A stretch of 64,000 nt of DNA from Streptomyces ruber (GCF_014648075.1 NZ_BMQK01000018.1:62001-126000); one strand, 5' to 3'; shown: positions 18,372-27,584, counted from the stretch's first letter. The notes: generated from the letters alone by a model not told the origin. Numbers and translations are program-made.

Positions 18372-19358
18372 ATGCTGGAGAAGATCTACGACAGTCGGGA
18401 CCTGCCGGTGTCGGACCGGGAGGAGGCGTGGCGTGCCGTCACGGCAAGTGTGCTGGCGGTCGATGTGAGCGTGGGCGGCGCGACCGAGTTCGAGGCGTCG
18501 CTGCGCGCCGCCGGCCTGGGTGAGGTCCAGGTGACCGCCCAGACCCACACGTCCCTGACGTCACGACCGCGACCGGGCCGGCAGTCCGCCCCCGAGACGT
18601 ACGCCGTGGCGCTCGTACTGCGCGGTCGGCAGGGCATCTCGCAGAACGGCAGGGAAGCGTCGCTGGGGGCGGGCGATCTGGTGCTGTTCTCCGCGTCCCG
18701 TCCGCGCGAGGCCGTGGTGGAGGCCCGGCGGGAACCGGCGGCCTCCGTGCTGGTGCGGGTCCCGCGATCCGTGCTGCCGCTGCCGCCGGACCGCGTGAAC
18801 CGGCTACTGGCCGTCCGTATGTCGGGACGAGAAGGCGTCGGGTGTCTGCTCGCCGGCTTCCTCACGCACCTGACCGCCGACAGCACCTCCTGCCGGCCCG
18901 CCGACGGCCAGAGACTGGGCGGCGTGCTCGTCGACCTGATCACCGCATGGCTGGCCCACCACCTCGACGCCCAGGACCAGGTACCCGAGCACAGCCGCCG
19001 GCGCGCGCAGTTCCTGGAGATCCAGCACTTCATCCACCGCCACCTGGACGACGACGAGCTCTCGCCCGCCGACGTGGCCGCCGCCCACCACATCTCGCTG
19101 CGCACACTGCACCGTCTCTTCCACGCCCACGCCCACGGCGCCACGGTCGCCTCCTACATCCGCCACCAGCGCCTCACCCGCGTCCGCCGGGACCTCGCCG
19201 ACCCGCACATGGCCGCGCGCCCCGTGCACGCGATAGCCGCCCGCTGGGGTTTCCCCCAGCCCGCCGACTTCACCCGCGTCTTCCGCACCGCCTACGGCAT
19301 GCCGCCCGGCGAGTACCGGCGGCTGTGTCTGCGCGGTGCCGTCGGCGCACCGTCCTGA
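18372..19358 (+). CDS. AraC-family transcriptional regulator
   Basis: A 328-aa regulator. The N-terminal cupin-like AraC ligand domain (AraC_binding_2 type, about 1-190) starts REEAWRAVTASVLAVDV. The C-terminal AraC double HTH (about 215-315) includes FLEIQHFIHRHLDDDELSP, HHISLRTLHRLFHAH and AARWGFPQPADFTRVFRTAYG. The ATG at 18372 with GAGG nine bases upstream is preferred; ATG 18363 is possible. The open frame extends 5' without homology. It is divergent from the peptidoglycan-binding gene at 18002 across 370 bp without an obvious palindrome. Its target is unknown. Confidence 0.9.
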   Translation: MLEKIYDSRDLPVSDREEAWRAVTASVLAVDVSVGGATEFEASLRAAGLGEVQVTAQTHTSLTSRPRPGRQSAPETYAVALVLRGRQGISQNGREASLGAGDLVLFSASRPREAVVEARREPAASVLVRVPRSVLPLPPDRVNRLLAVRMSGREGVGCLLAGFLTHLTADSTSCRPADGQRLGGVLVDLITAWLAHHLDAQDQVPEHSRRRAQFLEIQHFIHRHLDDDELSPADVAAAHHISLRTLHRLFHAHAHGATVASYIRHQRLTRVRRDLADPHMAARPVHAIAARWGFPQPADFTRVFRTAYGMPPGEYRRLCLRGAVGAPS

Positions 19359-19480
19359 CGGGCCGGCGACGGACCCGGCGTCCCGTTCCGGGCGCGACAG
19401 GGGACGGAGACCTCTCTTCTTCACGTCCGGGCCACCCCGGCGACGGCTCGTGGCCAGGGACGGACGCTGGTATTCCGGCC

Positions 19481-21073
19481 ATGACGTCTGCAACGGACCA
19501 TGCCGAACCGTCCCGACCGAACCGCCGGCGCTTCCTCGGTGGCATCGGCGCCGTCGCCGGGCTGGCGGCCGCGGGCCAGGTGCCCCTCGAAGGCACCGCC
19601 CTCGCGGCGCCGCGTCTGCGCGGGGGCGTGTACCCGTTCACGCTCGGCGTCGCCTCGGGCGACCCGACGTCCGACGGCGTGGTGCTGTGGACCCGGCTGG
19701 CGCCCGATCCGTTCAGCCCCGACGGCGGCATGCCGAGCCGCCCCGTACCGGTCGACTGGCAGGTAGCACTGGACGCGGGCATGAGGCGGATCGTCAGGCG
19801 GGGCACGGTGCCGGCCCTCCCCGGCCTGGCGCACACGGTGCACGTGGAGGTCGAGGGCCTCGCGGCGGACCGGGAGTACCACTACCGCTTCCGCTACCGC
19901 GGCGACGTCTCCGAGGTCGGCCGCACCCGCACCGCGCCGCGCGCGGACAGCGTGCCGGGGGCGCTGCGCTTCGCCTACGCCTCCTGCCAGGAGTGGTCGC
20001 ACGGCTTCTACTCGGCGTACCGCAGCATGGCCGAGGAGGACCTCGACCTCGTCATCCACCTCGGCGACTACGTGTACGAGGGCGGAGTGCCCGCCGACGG
20101 CGGACTGCGCGGCACGGCGACCCCGGACGTGCTGCGCGAGGCGCCGCGTGACCTCGACCGCTGGCGGATGCAGTACGCGCTGTACAAGTCCGACCCGGAT
20201 CTGCGGCGCACCCACGCCCGCTTCCCGTGGCTGGTCACCTGGGACGACCACGAGGTGGTGAACGACTACGCCGGCGCGCACGGCGGCACGGACACCGCGA
20301 ACCGCGTCGCGGCGTACCGGGCGTGGTACGAGCACCAGCCGGTACGCCGCCGCTCGCTGCCCCGTGCGGACGGCTCACTCACGCTGTACGGGCGGTCGGA
20401 CTGGGGCCGTCTGGCCCGGCTGAACCTGCTGGACACGCGGCAGTACCGCAGTGCACCGCCGTGCGGCTGGGGCGAGGCGCCGGCGTGTGCGGCCGGGAAC
20501 GACCCGGCGGCGGGCACCATGCTCGGGGCCACGCAGGAGAGGTGGCTGCTGAACGGGCTGAGCCGGTCGCCCGCGCGCTGGAACGTCATCGCCACGAGCG
20601 TGATGATGGCCCGTCTGGACCATGACGGTCCGACCGGCGACATCGTCTGGCACGACGCGTGGGACGGGTACCCGGCCTCGCGCAAGGCCATCACCGACAC
20701 CTTCGTGTCGGCCCGGGTGCGCAACCCCGTCATGGTCGCCGGTGACTGGCACTCCACGTTCGTCAACGACATCAAGAGCGACTTCGACGACCCCGACTCG
20801 CCCGTCGTCGCCACGGAGTTCGTCGGCACCTCCGTCTCGACCAACGGCGACGACGAGGTCTACGGGCCGTACTACGGGCCCATGATGCGGTGGAACCCGC
20901 ACGTCAAGTTCTTCGACGGCGACCGCCGCGGCTATGTGACCTGCACGGTGGACCGGCACCGGTGGCGCACCGACCTGCGGATGGTGCCCACGGTCAGCCG
21001 AGCGGACGCGCCCGCGGAGACGTTCGCCTCGTTCGTGGTGGAGGACGGGCGGCCGGGGGCCGTCGAGATCTGA
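19481..21073 (+). CDS. PhoD-family alkaline phosphatase/phosphodiesterase, Tat-exported
   Basis: A 530-aa secreted metallophosphatase. The Tat signal is NRRRFLGGIGAVAGLAAAG with cleavage near ALAAPR. A PhoD_N beta domain (about 45-140, FTLGVASGDPTSDGVVLWTRL) precedes the PhoD catalytic domain. The Fe/Ca ligand motifs are visible: ASCQEW, HLGDYVYEG, TWDDHEVVNDY and AGDWHSTF. PhoD enzymes release phosphate from diesters and monoesters outside the cell, usually under PhoP control. I could not find a clear PHO box in the 120-bp upstream gap, and the ribosome-binding site is weak. Confidence 0.95.
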   Translation: MTSATDHAEPSRPNRRRFLGGIGAVAGLAAAGQVPLEGTALAAPRLRGGVYPFTLGVASGDPTSDGVVLWTRLAPDPFSPDGGMPSRPVPVDWQVALDAGMRRIVRRGTVPALPGLAHTVHVEVEGLAADREYHYRFRYRGDVSEVGRTRTAPRADSVPGALRFAYASCQEWSHGFYSAYRSMAEEDLDLVIHLGDYVYEGGVPADGGLRGTATPDVLREAPRDLDRWRMQYALYKSDPDLRRTHARFPWLVTWDDHEVVNDYAGAHGGTDTANRVAAYRAWYEHQPVRRRSLPRADGSLTLYGRSDWGRLARLNLLDTRQYRSAPPCGWGEAPACAAGNDPAAGTMLGATQERWLLNGLSRSPARWNVIATSVMMARLDHDGPTGDIVWHDAWDGYPASRKAITDTFVSARVRNPVMVAGDWHSTFVNDIKSDFDDPDSPVVATEFVGTSVSTNGDDEVYGPYYGPMMRWNPHVKFFDGDRRGYVTCTVDRHRWRTDLRMVPTVSRADAPAETFASFVVEDGRPGAVEI

Positions 21074-21087
21074 GCGTCCACGGGAGC

Positions 21088-21107
21088 GCCCTTCGGTGGT
21101 GAAGGGC
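21088..21107. terminator. Hairpin terminator between convergent genes
   Basis: GCCCTTC (21088-21094) pairs with GAAGGGC (21101-21107) around a 6-nt loop. It lies just after the phosphatase stop and before the end of the convergent cebR. Confidence 0.5.
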
Positions 21108-21223
21108 ACCGGGGTGCCGGCGGGCGCCGGACGGCGGAGGTGGCCCGCCACCGTTCGCGGACGCAACCCACCCCGTCCCGTCCCGTCTCGACCCGCCCCG
21201 TCCCGGTGATCACCCCCCACCCG

Positions 21224-22237
21224 TCACGACGACTCCCGCACCACCAGCTCCGTCGGCAGGGTCACCTGCCGCCGCTCCGCACCGTGGCGTGTGATGTCGA
21301 GCAGGATGCGGGCCATCGTCCGGCCCTGTTCCTCGACCGGCTGGCGCACCGTGGTCAGGGGCGGGTCGGTGTGGCGGGCGAGGACGGAGTCCTCGAAACC
21401 GACGACGGCGACGTCGTCCGGCACCCGCCGGTTCCGGCGGCGCAGTTCCGCCAGGGCGCCGACGGCCATGAGGTCCGAGGCGGCGAAGACGGCGTCCAGA
21501 TGCGGTGCGCGTTCAAGTAGCGAACGCATCGCCCTGCGACCGCCCTCCTCGGTGAAGTCCCCGGCCTCGACCAGGTTCCCGTCCGCCGGCACACCCGCCT
21601 CGCGGTGGGCGCCGCGCCAGCCCGCGAGGCGGCTGCGGCCGACGTCCATGTCGAGCGCTCCGGTGATGGTGGCGACCTGGCGGCGGCCCCTCTCCAGCAG
21701 GTGCCGGACGGCCGCGGTGGCGCCCCCGGCGTTGTCGGAGTCGACGTAGGCGAGCCGCTCCCGTGCGTCGCGGCGGCCGGCCAGCACGGTGGGCAGCCCC
21801 AGCTCCTCCAGCATGCCGGGCAGCCGGTCGTGCGCGTGGACGGAGACCAGCAGCACGCCGTCGACCCGGCGGGTCGCCACCGTCGCGGCCAGCTGCTCCC
21901 TCTCGAACCGGTCGCGCACCAGCGTCAGTTGGAGCTGGGTGCGGGTCTCGGCGAGCACGGCGCTCACCCCGCGGATCAGGGCGGCGAAGAACGGCTCCGA
22001 GCCGAGCCGGCTCTCGGACTCGGGTATCACCAGGGCCACCGCGTCGGTGCGGCTGGTGACCAGGCCGCGGGCCACGGAGTTGGGGACGTAGTTCAGCTCC
22101 TTGATCGCCGCCAGCACCCGCGCCCGGGCGTCGGCGCTGACGAGCTCCGAGCCGTTGATGACGCGGGACACCGTGGTCCGTCCCACTCCGGCGCGGGCGG
22201 CGACGGTTTTGATCGTGGGGTGGCCGTTCCCTGCCAT
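21224..22237 (-). CDS. cebR: LacI-family repressor CebR (cellobiose/cello-oligosaccharide sensor)
   Basis: A 337-aa LacI regulator. The HTH is IKTVAARAGVGRTTVSRVINGS, followed by the hinge helix (LNYVPNSVARGL) and a periplasmic-binding-protein-like sensor domain. The order cebR, cebE, cebF, cebG, bglC and the TGGGAGCGCTCCCR box upstream of cebE match the known Streptomyces cellobiose system, in which CebR is released by cellobiose. GGGAGG lies about 6 nt before the ATG. Here it is divergent from cebE, so the shared gap probably controls both. Assignment to CebR rather than another sugar repressor rests on context and operator. Confidence 0.88.
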   Translation of the reverse strand: MAGNGHPTIKTVAARAGVGRTTVSRVINGSELVSADARARVLAAIKELNYVPNSVARGLVTSRTDAVALVIPESESRLGSEPFFAALIRGVSAVLAETRTQLQLTLVRDRFEREQLAATVATRRVDGVLLVSVHAHDRLPGMLEELGLPTVLAGRRDARERLAYVDSDNAGGATAAVRHLLERGRRQVATITGALDMDVGRSRLAGWRGAHREAGVPADGNLVEAGDFTEEGGRRAMRSLLERAPHLDAVFAASDLMAVGALAELRRRNRRVPDDVAVVGFEDSVLARHTDPPLTTVRQPVEEQGRTMARILLDITRHGAERRQVTLPTELVVRESS

Positions 22238-22384
22238 GCGTTACCTCCCGGCGGCACCCGCGGCGGCGCCGCCGCGGACGTGACCAGCGGTAATTGTGGC
22301 AGACAGCGTGTGGCGGCACCGCCTTTCCGGAGTCATGAAGCGAACGCCGGGCGCCCGGTTCGGCAACGAAACGTTTTCAAGTCA

Positions 22385-22485
22385 TTGACATGGCAGGTCG
22401 CTTGGCACGAGTCTTCCAACCGCCGGGTGGGAGCGCTCCCGCCGGTTGATGGGCACGTTCCCATCCGTCGATGGGTACGTTCCCA
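22385..22485 (+). promoter_or_regulatory. cebE promoter region with three CebR-type operators in 22-bp phase
   Basis: TTGACA at 22385-22390 is a good -35 box. Downstream lie three 14-bp palindromic boxes: TGGGAGCGCTCCCG (22428-22441), TGGGCACGTTCCCA (22450-22463) and TGGGTACGTTCCCA (22472-22485). Their starts are exactly 22 bp apart, about two helical turns. The first matches the published CebR consensus TGGGAGCGCTCCCA at 13 of 14 positions and the others at 11. Depending on the start site they lie in the untranslated leader, so CebR may act as a roadblock. An AAACGTTT palindrome at about 22370 lies just upstream of the -35 box. Confidence 0.82.
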
Positions 22486-22565
22486 GAGCTTCTCGTGTCG
22501 CCCAGCCATCCCGCACATGCCCCGCCACTCCGGTGCGTCAGCGCCGTCGCTTGGAGGAAGACACC

Positions 22566-23879
22566 ATGAGCACTCTGCACGGATCAGCGCACAGGAGAGC
22601 GGTCGCGGTCGTCGCGGCGGCCGGTGCGCTCGCGCTCGTCGTTGGCTGCGGAGGCAGCGACGAATCGGTGACGGGCGGCGGCAAGAAGGACGGCAAGGTC
22701 ACCATCACCATGGGCATGTACGGGGTGATGGGCTTCGAGGAGACGGGACTCCTGGAGCAGTACGAGAAGGAGAACCCGGACGTCGACATCCAGGCCGAGG
22801 TGGCCGGTGACGAACAGACGTACTACACCGCGCTGCAGACCCGGCTGGCCGGGGGCAAGGGCCTGAAGGACATCCAGGGCATCGAGATCGGCCGGGCCAA
22901 GGAGATCGTCGACACCCGGGCCGACACGTTCGCGGACTTCGCGGACGTGGCGGACACCGACCACTTCCTGCCGTGGAAGCAGAGCCAGATCACCACCGAG
23001 GACGGCAAGGTGCTGGGCCTCGGCACCGACATCGGCCCGATGGCCGTCTGCTACCGCAAGGACTACTTCGAACAGGCCGGACTGCCCACCGACCGCGAGG
23101 AGGTCGCCAAGCTGTGGGAGGGCGACTGGACGAAGTACGTCGAGGCCGGCCGCACCTTCAAGAAGAACTTCAAGGGCGATGACGTGGCGTACATGGACGC
23201 GGCCAGCGGTCTGTTCAACGCCATGGTCTACGGCTACCCCGAGCAGTACTACAACGCCGAGGGCGAGCTGATCCACGACAGCAACCCGGCCGTCAAGGAG
23301 GCCTGGAACCTCGCCGCCGACGCCGCCGAGGACGGTCTGTCCGCCAAACTCCGTCAGTTCCAGCCCGGCTGGGACCCCGGCCTGGCCAACGGCACGTTCG
23401 CCACGGCCGTCTGCCCGGCCTGGATGCTCGCCCACATCAGCGAGAAGGCCGGCGAGGCGAACAAGGGCAAGTGGGACATCGCCAAGGCCCCCAAGGGCGC
23501 CAACTGGGGCGGCTCGTTCTTCGGCGTGATCGAGAAGAGCCCGGTGAAGGAGGAGGCCAAGAAGCTCGTCGCCTGGCTGACCGCGCCCGAACAGCAGGCG
23601 CACATCTTCAAGGAACTGGGCGCCGTCCCGTCCTCGCAGCAGGCGCTGGAGCTGCCCGAGGTCAAGAACCTCACCTCCGAGTACTTCGACGACGCCCCGA
23701 TCGGCCAGATCTTCGGCGAGGCCGCCCAGGAGATCCCGGACGGGCAGGTCCTCGGCCGCAAGGACGGCACGATCAAGGACACCATCTCCCAGGGTCTGAC
23801 CCTGATCGAACAGCAGGGCACCGCACGCGACGAGGCCTGGGAGACCACCGTGGAGCGCATCGAGAAGGCGGTCGGCTGA
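22566..23879 (+). CDS. cebE: Cellobiose ABC transporter substrate-binding lipoprotein CebE
   Basis: A 437-aa extracytoplasmic sugar-binding protein. The lipoprotein signal ends in LVVGC-GGS, so the mature chain is anchored at that Cys. The body is a family-1 solute-binding protein: VTITMGMYGVMGFEETGLL, GDEQTYYTALQTRLAGGKGL and VCPAWMLAHISEKAGEANKG. These features fit CebE. GGAGG is 8 nt before the ATG. It is the first gene of cebEFG-bglC under the triple operator. A stable hairpin follows it, which would favour more binding protein than permease. Confidence 0.9.
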   Translation: MSTLHGSAHRRAVAVVAAAGALALVVGCGGSDESVTGGGKKDGKVTITMGMYGVMGFEETGLLEQYEKENPDVDIQAEVAGDEQTYYTALQTRLAGGKGLKDIQGIEIGRAKEIVDTRADTFADFADVADTDHFLPWKQSQITTEDGKVLGLGTDIGPMAVCYRKDYFEQAGLPTDREEVAKLWEGDWTKYVEAGRTFKKNFKGDDVAYMDAASGLFNAMVYGYPEQYYNAEGELIHDSNPAVKEAWNLAADAAEDGLSAKLRQFQPGWDPGLANGTFATAVCPAWMLAHISEKAGEANKGKWDIAKAPKGANWGGSFFGVIEKSPVKEEAKKLVAWLTAPEQQAHIFKELGAVPSSQQALELPEVKNLTSEYFDDAPIGQIFGEAAQEIPDGQVLGRKDGTIKDTISQGLTLIEQQGTARDEAWETTVERIEKAVG

Positions 23880-23895
23880 CCCGTCGCCGTCCCGG

Positions 23896-23936
23896 CCGTC
23901 CGGGTCCGCCCGCACCTCGCCGGCGGGCCCGGGCGG
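23896..23936 (+). promoter_or_regulatory. Intercistronic hairpin between cebE and cebF
   Basis: Arms 23896-23910 and 23922-23936 pair over 15 positions (13 Watson-Crick, two G-U) around an 11-nt loop. A stem between the binding-protein and permease genes is a known way to keep binding-protein mRNA more abundant. There is no U-run, so partial termination or 3' end protection are both possible. Confidence 0.6.
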
Positions 23937-23985
23937 CCGCCTCACCCCTGAGGCTCACATCTGAAGCTCGCAGGAAGGAAGTCCG

Positions 23986-24990
23986 GTGGCCACCTCCACC
24001 ACCAACGCCCGGGCCGGCGCGGGGCGTCCGGGACCGTCCCGCAGGCCGGACGGCGACGGCACGGGCCGGCGGCGCGGCGCGCTGCTGCACCGGCTGGACG
24101 TCAAGGGCGCGCCGTACACGTTCGTCGCACCGTTCTTCGTCGTGTTCGCCGCGTTCAGCGCCTACCCCCTCCTCTACACCTCCTGGATCTCCCTGCACCG
24201 CGTGGAGCTGGCCACCCTCGACATCATGGAGTGGGTGGCGTTCGACAACTACGTCGAGCTGTGGAACGACGCCCGGTTCTGGAACGCGTTGACGAACACC
24301 ATCACGATCGGCGTCATCTCCACGGTGCCGCAGCTGCTGATGGCGCTCGGCCTCGCCCACCTGCTCAACTACCGGATGCGCGGCTCGCTCTTCTTCCGCA
24401 TCGCCTCGCTCGTCCCCTACGCCACCTCGGTCGGCGCCGCCGCCCTCGTGTTCACCATGCTCTTCGAACGCGACTTCGGCATGATCAACTGGGCGCTCGG
24501 TCTGGTCGGCATGGACCCGGTGGACTGGGAGGCCGACAAGTGGCCCGCCCAGCTCGCCATCTCGACCATCGTCATCTGGCGCTGGACCGGCTACAACGCG
24601 CTGCTCTACCTCGCCGCCATGCAGGCCATCCCCGCCGACCGCTACGAGGCCGCCGCCATCGACGGCGCCTCCCGCTGGAAGCAGTTCACGCACGTCACCG
24701 TGCCGGGAATCCGCTCCACCATCGTCTTCACCATCGTGCTGTCCACCATCGGCGCGACGCAACTGTTCGGCGAGCCGCTGATCTTCGGCCAGGGACCCAA
24801 CGGTGTGACGGGCGGCGCGGACAACCAGTACCAGACGCTGGGCCTGCTGCTGTACGAGGAGGGCTGGAAGAACTACCAGATGGGCCGCTCGGCGACCGTC
24901 GCCTGGGCGATGTTCCTGCTGCTCGTCCTCGCCTTCGTGGCGCAGCGCCTGATCAGGCGCCTGCGGTCCCGCGGTTCCGTCCAGTCCTGA
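23986..24990 (+). CDS. cebF: Cellobiose ABC transporter permease CebF
   Basis: A 334-aa inner-membrane permease of the MalF type with about six helices after a 45-residue basic N-terminal tail. The EAA loop that contacts the ATPase is YEAAAIDGASRWKQFTHVTVPGI. The start is GTG with AAGGAAG about 6 nt upstream. No ATPase gene is in the cluster; Streptomyces ceb systems are served by the shared MsiK ATPase, and the same is inferred here. It lies 106 bp after cebE and 34 bp before cebG. Confidence 0.9.
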   Translation: MATSTTNARAGAGRPGPSRRPDGDGTGRRRGALLHRLDVKGAPYTFVAPFFVVFAAFSAYPLLYTSWISLHRVELATLDIMEWVAFDNYVELWNDARFWNALTNTITIGVISTVPQLLMALGLAHLLNYRMRGSLFFRIASLVPYATSVGAAALVFTMLFERDFGMINWALGLVGMDPVDWEADKWPAQLAISTIVIWRWTGYNALLYLAAMQAIPADRYEAAAIDGASRWKQFTHVTVPGIRSTIVFTIVLSTIGATQLFGEPLIFGQGPNGVTGGADNQYQTLGLLLYEEGWKNYQMGRSATVAWAMFLLLVLAFVAQRLIRRLRSRGSVQS

Positions 24991-25024
24991 CCGGTCCCGA
25001 CCGACCAGCCGACCAGGAGTCCCC

Positions 25025-25963
25025 ATGACCACAGACAGCCTCCCGGTCCGGACGGACGCACCGGACCGGACCGCCCCGAAGAAGACCTCCCCCGGTGGCC
25101 GCCGGACCCGCGACGGCCGCCGGCTGCTGGCCCCGCGCGCCGGCCGCCAGCACCACGCGGGCCCGCTCGCCTACGTCCTGCTCGGCATCACGGCGCTGCT
25201 GTCGATCTTCCCGCTGTACTGGACGATGGTGGCGGCCTCGACCGACAACACCCGCGTCAGCCAGACGCCGCCGCCGTTCCTGCCCGGCCCCAACCTGTTC
25301 AGCAACCTCGCCCGCGCCTGGGACGAGGCGGCGATGGGCAAGGCCATGGTCAACAGCCTGATCGTGGCCGGTGTCATCGCGCTGTCCACGGTGATGTTCG
25401 CGACGCTGGCCGGGTTCGCCTTCGCCAAGCTGCGCTTCAAGGGCCGCAACGTGCTGCTCATGCTGGTGATCGGCACCATGATGGTGCCGCCGCAGCTCGG
25501 CGTCGTACCGCTGTTCATGATGATGTCCGAACTGGGCTGGGCGCAGGAGCTGCCCGCCGTCATCTTCCCCACCCTGGTGAGCGCGGTCGGCGTGTTCTTC
25601 ATGCGGCAGTACCTGTCGGAGGCGCTGCCGGACGAGCTGGTCGAGGCCGGCCGCGTGGACGGTGCGCACTCGCTGCGGATCTTCTGGAGCATCGTGCTGC
25701 CCGTGGCGCGCCCCGCGATGGCGGTCCTGTTCATGATCACCTTCGTGCACGCCTGGAACGACTTCTTCTGGCCGTTCGTCGTGCTCGACATGACCAACCC
25801 GACGGTGCCCGTCGCCCTCACCCAGCTCAGCGCCGGCTACGTCCGGGACCAGTCCCTGATCATGGCGGGCGCGCTCCTCGGCACGCTGCCGCTGCTCGCG
25901 ATGTTCGTCGTCTTCGGCCGCCAGATCGTCAGCGGCATCATGGCGGGCGCGGTCAAGGGCTGA
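25025..25963 (+). CDS. cebG: Cellobiose ABC transporter permease CebG
   Basis: A 312-aa MalG-type permease. Six helices follow a basic tail of about 45 residues (TDSLPVRTDAPDRTAPKKTS opening). The EAA motif is LVEAGRVDGAHSLRIFWSIVLP. AGGAG lies 5 nt before the ATG. It forms the heterodimeric channel with CebF, fed by CebE and probably powered by a genome-encoded MsiK. It is followed after 53 bp by the beta-glucosidase gene on the same strand, so imported cellobiose is cleaved at once. Confidence 0.9.
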   Translation: MTTDSLPVRTDAPDRTAPKKTSPGGRRTRDGRRLLAPRAGRQHHAGPLAYVLLGITALLSIFPLYWTMVAASTDNTRVSQTPPPFLPGPNLFSNLARAWDEAAMGKAMVNSLIVAGVIALSTVMFATLAGFAFAKLRFKGRNVLLMLVIGTMMVPPQLGVVPLFMMMSELGWAQELPAVIFPTLVSAVGVFFMRQYLSEALPDELVEAGRVDGAHSLRIFWSIVLPVARPAMAVLFMITFVHAWNDFFWPFVVLDMTNPTVPVALTQLSAGYVRDQSLIMAGALLGTLPLLAMFVVFGRQIVSGIMAGAVKG

Positions 25964-26016
25964 CGCCGCCCGGCCACCCCGGCACTCCACCTCGGGATCA
26001 CTTCGAAAGGACTCAC

Positions 26017-27459
26017 GTGGTCACCGCACCGCACGCGCAGACCGCCTCCGCCCCGGACGCCTCCCGCACCTTCCCCGAGGACTTCCTCTGGGGCACCGCG
26101 ACCGCCGCGTACCAGATCGAGGGGGCCGCCGCGGAGGACGGCCGCACACCGTCCATCTGGGACACCTACGCCCGCACCCCGGGCCGGGTCCGCAACGGCG
26201 ACACCGGTGACATCGCCACCGACCACTACCACCGCTGGCGGGAGGACGTCGCCCTCATGGCCGACCTCGGCGTCGGCGCCTACCGGTTCTCCCTCGCCTG
26301 GCCGCGGATCCAGCCCACCGGCCGCGGCCCCGCCGTGCAGAAGGGGCTCGACTTCTACCGGCGGCTCGTCGACGAACTGCTGGAGAAGGGCATCCAGCCC
26401 GTCGCCACCCTCTACCACTGGGACCTGCCGCAGGAGTTGGAGGACGCGGGCGGCTGGCCGGAGCGCGCCACCGCCGAGCGGTTCGCCGCGTACGCGGCCC
26501 TGGCCGCCGACGCGCTCGGCGACCGGGTGAAGACCTGGACCACCCTCAACGAGCCCTGGTGCAGCGCCTTCCTCGGCTACGGCTCCGGCGCGCACGCCCC
26601 CGGCCGCACCGACCCGGTGGCCGCCCTGCGCGCCGCCCACCACCTCAACCTGGCCCACGGCCTGGCCGTCCAGGCGCTGCGCGACCGCATCCCCGCCGAC
26701 GCGCGGTGCTCGGTCACCCTCAACATCCACCACGTGCGCCCGCTCACCGGCAGCGACGCCGACACCGACGCGGCCCGCCGCATCGACGCGCTGGCCAACC
26801 GGGTGTTCACCGGTCCGATGCTGCGCGGCGCCTACCCGGACGACCTCTTCGAGGACACCGCCGCGCTGACCGACTGGCATTACGTCCAGGACGGCGACCT
26901 CGAACTGATCAACCAGCCGCTGGACTTCCTCGGCGTCAACTACTACTCGCCCACCCTCGTCTCCCGGGCCGAGGACGGCGGCTCCCACACCTCCGACGGA
27001 CACGGCGGCAGCACCCGCAGCCCGTGGCCGGCCGCCGACCGGGTCGCCTTCCACCAGCCCCCGGGCGACACCACCGCCATGGGCTGGGCCGTCGACCCGT
27101 CCGGCCTGTACGACCTGCTGCGGCGGCTGTCGTCCGACTTCCCGGAACTGCCGCTGGTCATCACGGAGAACGGCGCCGCGTTCGACGACTACGCCGACCC
27201 CGCCGGCCACGTCAACGACACCGCCCGCATCGCCTACCTGCACGGCCACCTGGCCGCCGTCCACCGGGCCCGCACGGACGGAGTGGACGTACGCGGATAC
27301 TTCCTGTGGTCGCTGCTGGACAACTTCGAGTGGGCCCACGGCTACAGCAAGCGCTTCGGCCTCGTCTACGTGGACTACCCGACCGGCACCCGCATCCCCA
27401 AGGCCAGCGCCCGCTGGTACGCCGAGGTGGCCCGCACGGGCGTCCTGCGCGACGCCTGA
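26017..27459 (+). CDS. bglC: GH1 beta-glucosidase BglC
   Basis: A 480-aa intracellular family 1 glycoside hydrolase that splits cellobiose to glucose. The acid/base Glu179 sits in TLNEPW and the nucleophile Glu384 in ITENGAA. The N-terminal signature FLWGTATAAYQIEGA and the C-terminal WSLLDNFEWAHGYSKRFGL are intact. No signal peptide is present, fitting a cytosolic role after CebEFG uptake. The start is GTG with GAAAGG 6 nt upstream. I did not find an extra CebR box at the start of this gene, although one is known there in some Streptomyces. Confidence 0.94.
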   Translation: MVTAPHAQTASAPDASRTFPEDFLWGTATAAYQIEGAAAEDGRTPSIWDTYARTPGRVRNGDTGDIATDHYHRWREDVALMADLGVGAYRFSLAWPRIQPTGRGPAVQKGLDFYRRLVDELLEKGIQPVATLYHWDLPQELEDAGGWPERATAERFAAYAALAADALGDRVKTWTTLNEPWCSAFLGYGSGAHAPGRTDPVAALRAAHHLNLAHGLAVQALRDRIPADARCSVTLNIHHVRPLTGSDADTDAARRIDALANRVFTGPMLRGAYPDDLFEDTAALTDWHYVQDGDLELINQPLDFLGVNYYSPTLVSRAEDGGSHTSDGHGGSTRSPWPAADRVAFHQPPGDTTAMGWAVDPSGLYDLLRRLSSDFPELPLVITENGAAFDDYADPAGHVNDTARIAYLHGHLAAVHRARTDGVDVRGYFLWSLLDNFEWAHGYSKRFGLVYVDYPTGTRIPKASARWYAEVARTGVLRDA

Positions 27460-27488
27460 GCTCCGTCGGGCCGGCGGGCCCAGTGCCT

Positions 27489-27531
27489 CCGGTGCGGCAC
27501 CCCGTCACCGCCCCGCACGGTGCCGCACCGG
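27489..27531 (+). terminator. Strong terminator after bglC
   Basis: CCGGTGCGGCACC (27489-27501) pairs perfectly with GGTGCCGCACCGG (27519-27531), a 13-bp stem with a 17-nt loop, 30 bp after the bglC stop. Confidence 0.75.
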
Positions 27532-27541
27532 GGACCCGCCT

Positions 27542-27567
27542 CCGGGTCCCGTACCTCCGGGACCCGG
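27542..27567. terminator. Second hairpin, ending the convergent ABC operon
   Basis: CCGGGTCCC (27542-27550) and GGGACCCGG (27559-27567) form a 9-bp stem with an 8-nt loop, just past the permease stop at 27585 on the minus strand. Confidence 0.6.
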
Positions 27568-27584
27568 CCGGCGGAGCGGGTGCG

